In this document: positions 33,622 through 36,346 of the stretch, piece after piece
How positions within the stretch are numbered: the first letter of the stretch is position 1
Layout of the letters: the number at the start of each line of letters is the position of its first letter
NCBI RefSeq assembly: GCF_016508585.1
Contig: NZ_JADVOP010000042.1
Coordinates: forward strand, 1-36,346
Length of the DNA stretch: 36,346 nt
Direction of reading: 5' to 3'
Origin: Acinetobacter baumannii
GTDB taxonomy: Bacteria > Pseudomonadota > Gammaproteobacteria > Pseudomonadales > Moraxellaceae
The notes under the pieces: model-generated
What the model was told of the DNA's origin: nothing
The model's input: the letters and a program-made list of their open reading frames with translations, nothing else
The model's database searches: none
Position numbers and translations under genes: made by a program

Positions 33622-34569
33622 TTACTTCGATGGTCGCATCTTGTCTGGAAATGCAGGTGCTTCCAGACGTGGACCATCATAATCAGGAATTGTTCCAAAA
33701 CGCGCATCTTGATTGATCCATTGTTCTGTCGCAGTCTTCAGTTCCTCTTGTGTACGTCCCACTAGGTTCCACCACAACAAAATAGGAGATTCAAACGGTT
33801 CACCACCTATCAATAGCAAACGTGAACCTTTTGGAAGCTCTACGTCAATTTGCGAGATTCCAGGTTCTAGCACCACCATATTGTCACTAGTTAACTCATG
33901 ACCATTCACGATTGCATTGCCTTCCAGAGCCATAAATCCATATTCAAATTTAGGATTGAGTGGAATACGCGTTTTGGTCTGTTCTTTGGCAAAGAAATCG
34001 ATACCCAATAATTCTGTATGGACTTGGACAGGTGATACAGTGTCCATAAATTCACCAACTAAAACAGTGAACTCAATATTGTCCTTTTCAACCACAGGCA
34101 AAACTGGATAGTGGTCAAATTGAGGTGCCATGTTGATTTTATCATCAGGCAATGCAATCCAGAGTTGTGCAGCATGCATTCGAGTCTCGGTATCAGGCGC
34201 AACTTCTGTATGAGAAATACCATAACCTGCGGTCATCAAATTGACCTGCTTTGGGCGGATCAATTGTTTTGAGCCAATGCTGTCTGTATGCATCATTGTG
34301 CCTTCAATCATCCACGTAAAAGTCTGTAAACCAATATGTGGGTGTGGTCCGACATCCAGTCCATCTCCCTGAGGAAATGTTACTGGTCCTGCGTGATCTA
34401 AAAAGCACCATGCGCCAATCATACGTTTCTGACGACTGGGTAATGCGCGCTTAATGACGGTGCCTCTGCCTATTTCTGCTGAACGGATTGGAAAGTCTTG
34501 AATAAATTGATTCACATATTTTTCACAATCATCAGAATGAGAAATCTCGGTATAGTTGGTATTGGTCAT
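33622..34569 (-). CDS. Pirin family protein
   Basis: 315 aa, two cupin domains. The metal-binding motif is readable in the first domain (GPHPHIGLQTFTW, then GYGISHTEV), giving three His plus a Glu as in pirins; the second domain (FMALEGNAIVNGHEL) has no metal site. Pirins act as redox-dependent regulators or quercetinase-like dioxygenases; which one applies is not visible here. AGGA is 8 nt upstream of the ATG. Single gene with its own promoter in the gene-free stretch upstream. Confidence 0.92.
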   Translation of the reverse strand: MTNTNYTEISHSDDCEKYVNQFIQDFPIRSAEIGRGTVIKRALPSRQKRMIGAWCFLDHAGPVTFPQGDGLDVGPHPHIGLQTFTWMIEGTMMHTDSIGSKQLIRPKQVNLMTAGYGISHTEVAPDTETRMHAAQLWIALPDDKINMAPQFDHYPVLPVVEKDNIEFTVLVGEFMDTVSPVQVHTELLGIDFFAKEQTKTRIPLNPKFEYGFMALEGNAIVNGHELTSDNMVVLEPGISQIDVELPKGSRLLLIGGEPFESPILLWWNLVGRTQEELKTATEQWINQDARFGTIPDYDGPRLEAPAFPDKMRPSK

Positions 34570-35001
34570 TTTGTTATCCTAAAGTTGTTCATCAGCTCAG
34601 GATGTTATTTCAACATCTGCTATTTCAATCTATCTAGCCTAGCGGTTTTATATCCATCAACCTATAGCTATCTTAATACGCTGAATACCATGAATAGGAC
34701 AATAATAGTGTGGTTTTTGTTATAAAGTCGGTGGTCTTCGACTGATGATGCTGCAATTCCAGATTCAGGCTTATTGCTCAAATCCTCTCAGCCTGATCTC
34801 GATCCAACACCATCCATGTGCAGAACTTTTTTGTTTCAGGCACTGGCGTTACAAGATTGACCAATAAACCTGTAAAACCATCGTCAATAGGAAAATTAGC
34901 ATCAGCCAAGTGGCATATTTTGTTGTTAACCTGGGAATTTTACTCAAGATCATTGCCGATTGAGCTTGCCTTACAGCTTATTTGTGATTTGAACTTTTTA
35001 A
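34570..35001. other. Gene-free region between the pirin and DUF3861 genes
   Basis: Short open frames exist on the plus strand but none has a ribosome-binding site or a recognisable motif. The stretch at 34740-34860 reads somewhat like protein (LQFQIQAYCSN then FCFRHWRYKID) and might be a decayed gene, but I cannot name it. It should carry the pirin promoter. No repeat or RNA gene was seen. Confidence 0.4.
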
Positions 35002-35304
35002 TCACGCCTCTTTCTTTACATTTTGCTTTAAATTTTTCATGAATTGCCTTACAGCCGGTTCAAAATCTTTGAATAAAATATGATCACGATGTGTAATCAT
35101 CACTTCTAAAAACAACTTGAGCCCTACTGCAAATGCCTTAGTTGTTTCTTCATCAAAAAACTCGGCTTTTTTTAAACGTTCAACAATTTCAAAAATATCG
35201 TCGTGATTTCCAACATTAAATTCAATGTTTTCACTGTAGTTTGAAGCTTGACCTTTTGCATCTGCAAGATGCTGTACCGTGACATGGTATTGATGTTGTT
35301 TCAT
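35002..35304 (-). CDS. DUF3861 family protein
   Basis: 100 aa, small soluble protein. The pattern of a beta-rich start (HQYHVTVQHL) with a helical middle (DDIFEIVERLKKAEFFDEET) and FAVGLKLFLEVM matches DUF3861 as I remember it; the function is unknown. Last gene of a three-gene operon after the Fur- and PadR-family regulators (18 bp from the Fur-family stop/start region), so it is likely metal- or stress-responsive. Confidence 0.75.
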   Translation of the reverse strand: MKQHQYHVTVQHLADAKGQASNYSENIEFNVGNHDDIFEIVERLKKAEFFDEETTKAFAVGLKLFLEVMITHRDHILFKDFEPAVRQFMKNLKQNVKKEA

Positions 35305-35322
35305 GTGATTTCTCTACTTAAT

Positions 35323-35715
35323 CTAATGAGGGGAATTAAACTCAATATCTAAAACATCGACATTGAATTGTTCAAAAACCTTTTCCAGTGATTTAATCAA
35401 GGAGGATTTATTGATCTGCTTCAGATCAACACAATGGATATTGAGACATTCAGCTTCAGATTTGTTAATCAAGATATAGTGCGCTTCATCTCTACCATTC
35501 AGTTTCTGATGCAGCAAACCTGCCCTTTCCAAGTCAGTGACCACGCGATAGATGGTGGATAAGCTAATTTGCTGATGGTTCAGATAAAGTTGCTGATAAA
35601 TTTGTTTAGCCGTCAGTGGTACGTTTTGATCGGATAAGACTTTGAATACACTCACTCGTGCCTGAGTAATTTTTAAGTTTGATTGGCGCAATTTCTGTTG
35701 GATTTCAATATTCAT
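35323..35715 (-). CDS. Fur-family transcriptional regulator
   Basis: 130 aa. The winged helix is visible (KITQARVSVFKVLSD, LTAKQIYQQL, ISLSTIYRVVTDLERAGL), the classic Fur N-terminal domain. The C-terminal dimer/metal part is unusual: the His-rich HHDH stretch and the CxxC zinc pairs are absent, with only EAHYILINK and CLNIHC left, so metal sensing may be altered. Second gene of an operon with the PadR-family gene (22 bp apart). It may regulate the operon jointly with PadR. Confidence 0.88.
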   Translation of the reverse strand: MNIEIQQKLRQSNLKITQARVSVFKVLSDQNVPLTAKQIYQQLYLNHQQISLSTIYRVVTDLERAGLLHQKLNGRDEAHYILINKSEAECLNIHCVDLKQINKSSLIKSLEKVFEQFNVDVLDIEFNSPH

Positions 35716-35737
35716 GTCTCACCTTTTGGATGTCATG

Positions 35738-36280
35738 TTATAAACGCCCAATCTTTACAGCAGCTTGATCAATGATCTCAGCAACCTGTCTGACCTGTTC
35801 TGCATTAAAATCTTTGCCTTTCAGCTTTAAACGCAACGCGGTTTTTAAATTTTCCATGGCACGGTGTACATCCACATACTGGTCATTCTCATGTAGTTCA
35901 CGACGTGTTTCTAAACGCGCCAACAAATGTTGGATGTGTTGATTTTGCTCTTTTAAATGCAATCTTCCAGCTTCAGTGATGTGATATTGCTTGCGATCAT
36001 CTGCTGTATTTTCCACAACAACAGAACCAATTTCTTCGAGATAGGTCAGTGTGGGATAAATGGTGCCTGAACTGGGTGTATAGCCACCACCGACCAAGTC
36101 ACTGATGTCCTTGATTATTTCATAGCCGTGTTTGGCTTGCTGTTCAATCAGATGAAGTACCAAAAGCTTCATTTTTCCCGATTCAAACAAACGACCTCTA
36201 CGTCCAGCATAGCCTTTTTCTGGATGATGTTCACGATGTTCAAAGCCATGCTGTGAATGATCATGCCGAGCTGATTTCAT
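35738..36280 (-). CDS. PadR-family regulator with His-rich N-terminus (YqjI-like)
   Basis: About 180 aa. The N-terminus is rich in His (HDHSQHGFEHREHH), followed by the PadR winged helix (KLLVLHLIEQQAKHGYEIIK, GGGYTPSSGTIYPTLTYLEE) and a helical dimerisation tail. This matches E. coli YqjI, a nickel-responsive repressor of a siderophore-interacting ferric reductase gene. I use ATG 36280 over an in-frame TTG at 36295. A palindrome sits 35-50 bp upstream. The divergent gene outside the window is probably its main target; that is inference. Confidence 0.85.
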   Translation of the reverse strand: MKSARHDHSQHGFEHREHHPEKGYAGRRGRLFESGKMKLLVLHLIEQQAKHGYEIIKDISDLVGGGYTPSSGTIYPTLTYLEEIGSVVVENTADDRKQYHITEAGRLHLKEQNQHIQHLLARLETRRELHENDQYVDVHRAMENLKTALRLKLKGKDFNAEQVRQVAEIIDQAAVKIGRL

Positions 36281-36314
36281 GTTTATTTTTCTCAAATTGA
36301 CTAATTTATGATTA

Positions 36315-36339
36315 TTAAGATATATCTTAATATATCTTT
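36315..36339. promoter_or_regulatory. PadR/YqjI-type operator
   Basis: TTAAGATATATCTTAA (36315-36330) is a perfect 16-bp palindrome, followed by a further TATATCTTT half-site (36331-36339). It lies directly upstream of the PadR-family gene, where an autoregulatory operator is expected. Confidence 0.65.
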
Positions 36340-36346
36340 ATTCAAT

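Noticed and set aside
34498..35042. Short plus-strand frames near the pirin and DUF3861 genes
   Set aside because: No ribosome-binding site, no motif, and partly antisense to real genes.
1..36346. CRISPR array, tRNA or rRNA genes
   Set aside because: No regularly spaced direct repeats and no cloverleaf or rRNA-like sequence were found.

Overview
The window looks like a gammaproteobacterial chromosome, most likely Acinetobacter. The reasons are AT-rich DNA, the ssb/MFS pair, the DUF475, TenA, DinB, pirin, OsmC and PadR/Fur/DUF3861 set, and IS3- and IS5-family sequences of the kind common in that genus. The genus is inferred from gene content; no rRNA or other formal marker is present.

Layout. 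Positions 1 to about 19660 are a mobile or defence island packed against the 3' end of ssb. From ssb to the window end (19669-36346) the DNA is ordinary core chromosome.

Island, left to right: (a) a complete IS3-family insertion (106-1303) whose transposase is killed by one TAG codon, followed by decayed IS5-family and IS3-family pieces (1331-2290); (b) an XRE-type repressor gene facing an AAA-ATPase gene and a subtilisin-like protease gene (2293-6317), which match the IetA/IetS anti-phage pair; (c) a serine-recombinase stub joined to an IS5-family transposase tail, with palindromes upstream (6445-7078); (d) two orphan genes (7319-8171), then a two-gene unit made of a superfamily-1 helicase with a nuclease-like N-terminus and a DUF2290-like protein (8371-11245), a candidate second defence system; (e) a 5'-truncated gene remnant (11266-11618); (f) a Sel1-repeat exported protein with a membrane protein (11773-13645); (g) a GC-richer block with strong interlocking inverted repeats (13777-14129); (h) a tightly coupled four-gene cassette of three different tyrosine-recombinase proteins plus a small coiled-coil protein (14210-19513, minus strand). 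That cassette recalls Tn554-type, RIT and gamma-mobile-trio elements. Between it and ssb lie repeated TTTACA(G/A)A boxes that may be the element's end.

Core side: ssb and a YajR-like MFS transporter; a DUF475 membrane protein; tenA (thiamine salvage); a lipoprotein with a beta-propeller-like choice-of-anchor-I domain; an EmrB/MdtD-like exporter; a membrane protein and a GH25 muramidase; dinB; an alpha/beta hydrolase with a glutathione transferase; an adhesin-E-like secreted protein; OsmC and pirin; and a PadR-Fur-DUF3861 operon with a palindromic operator at the window edge.

Working model (inference): the recombinase cassette placed or moved an island next to ssb. Defence modules (IetAS, helicase/DUF2290) and uncharacterised genes are its cargo, and successive IS insertions and deletions have eroded the stretches between modules.
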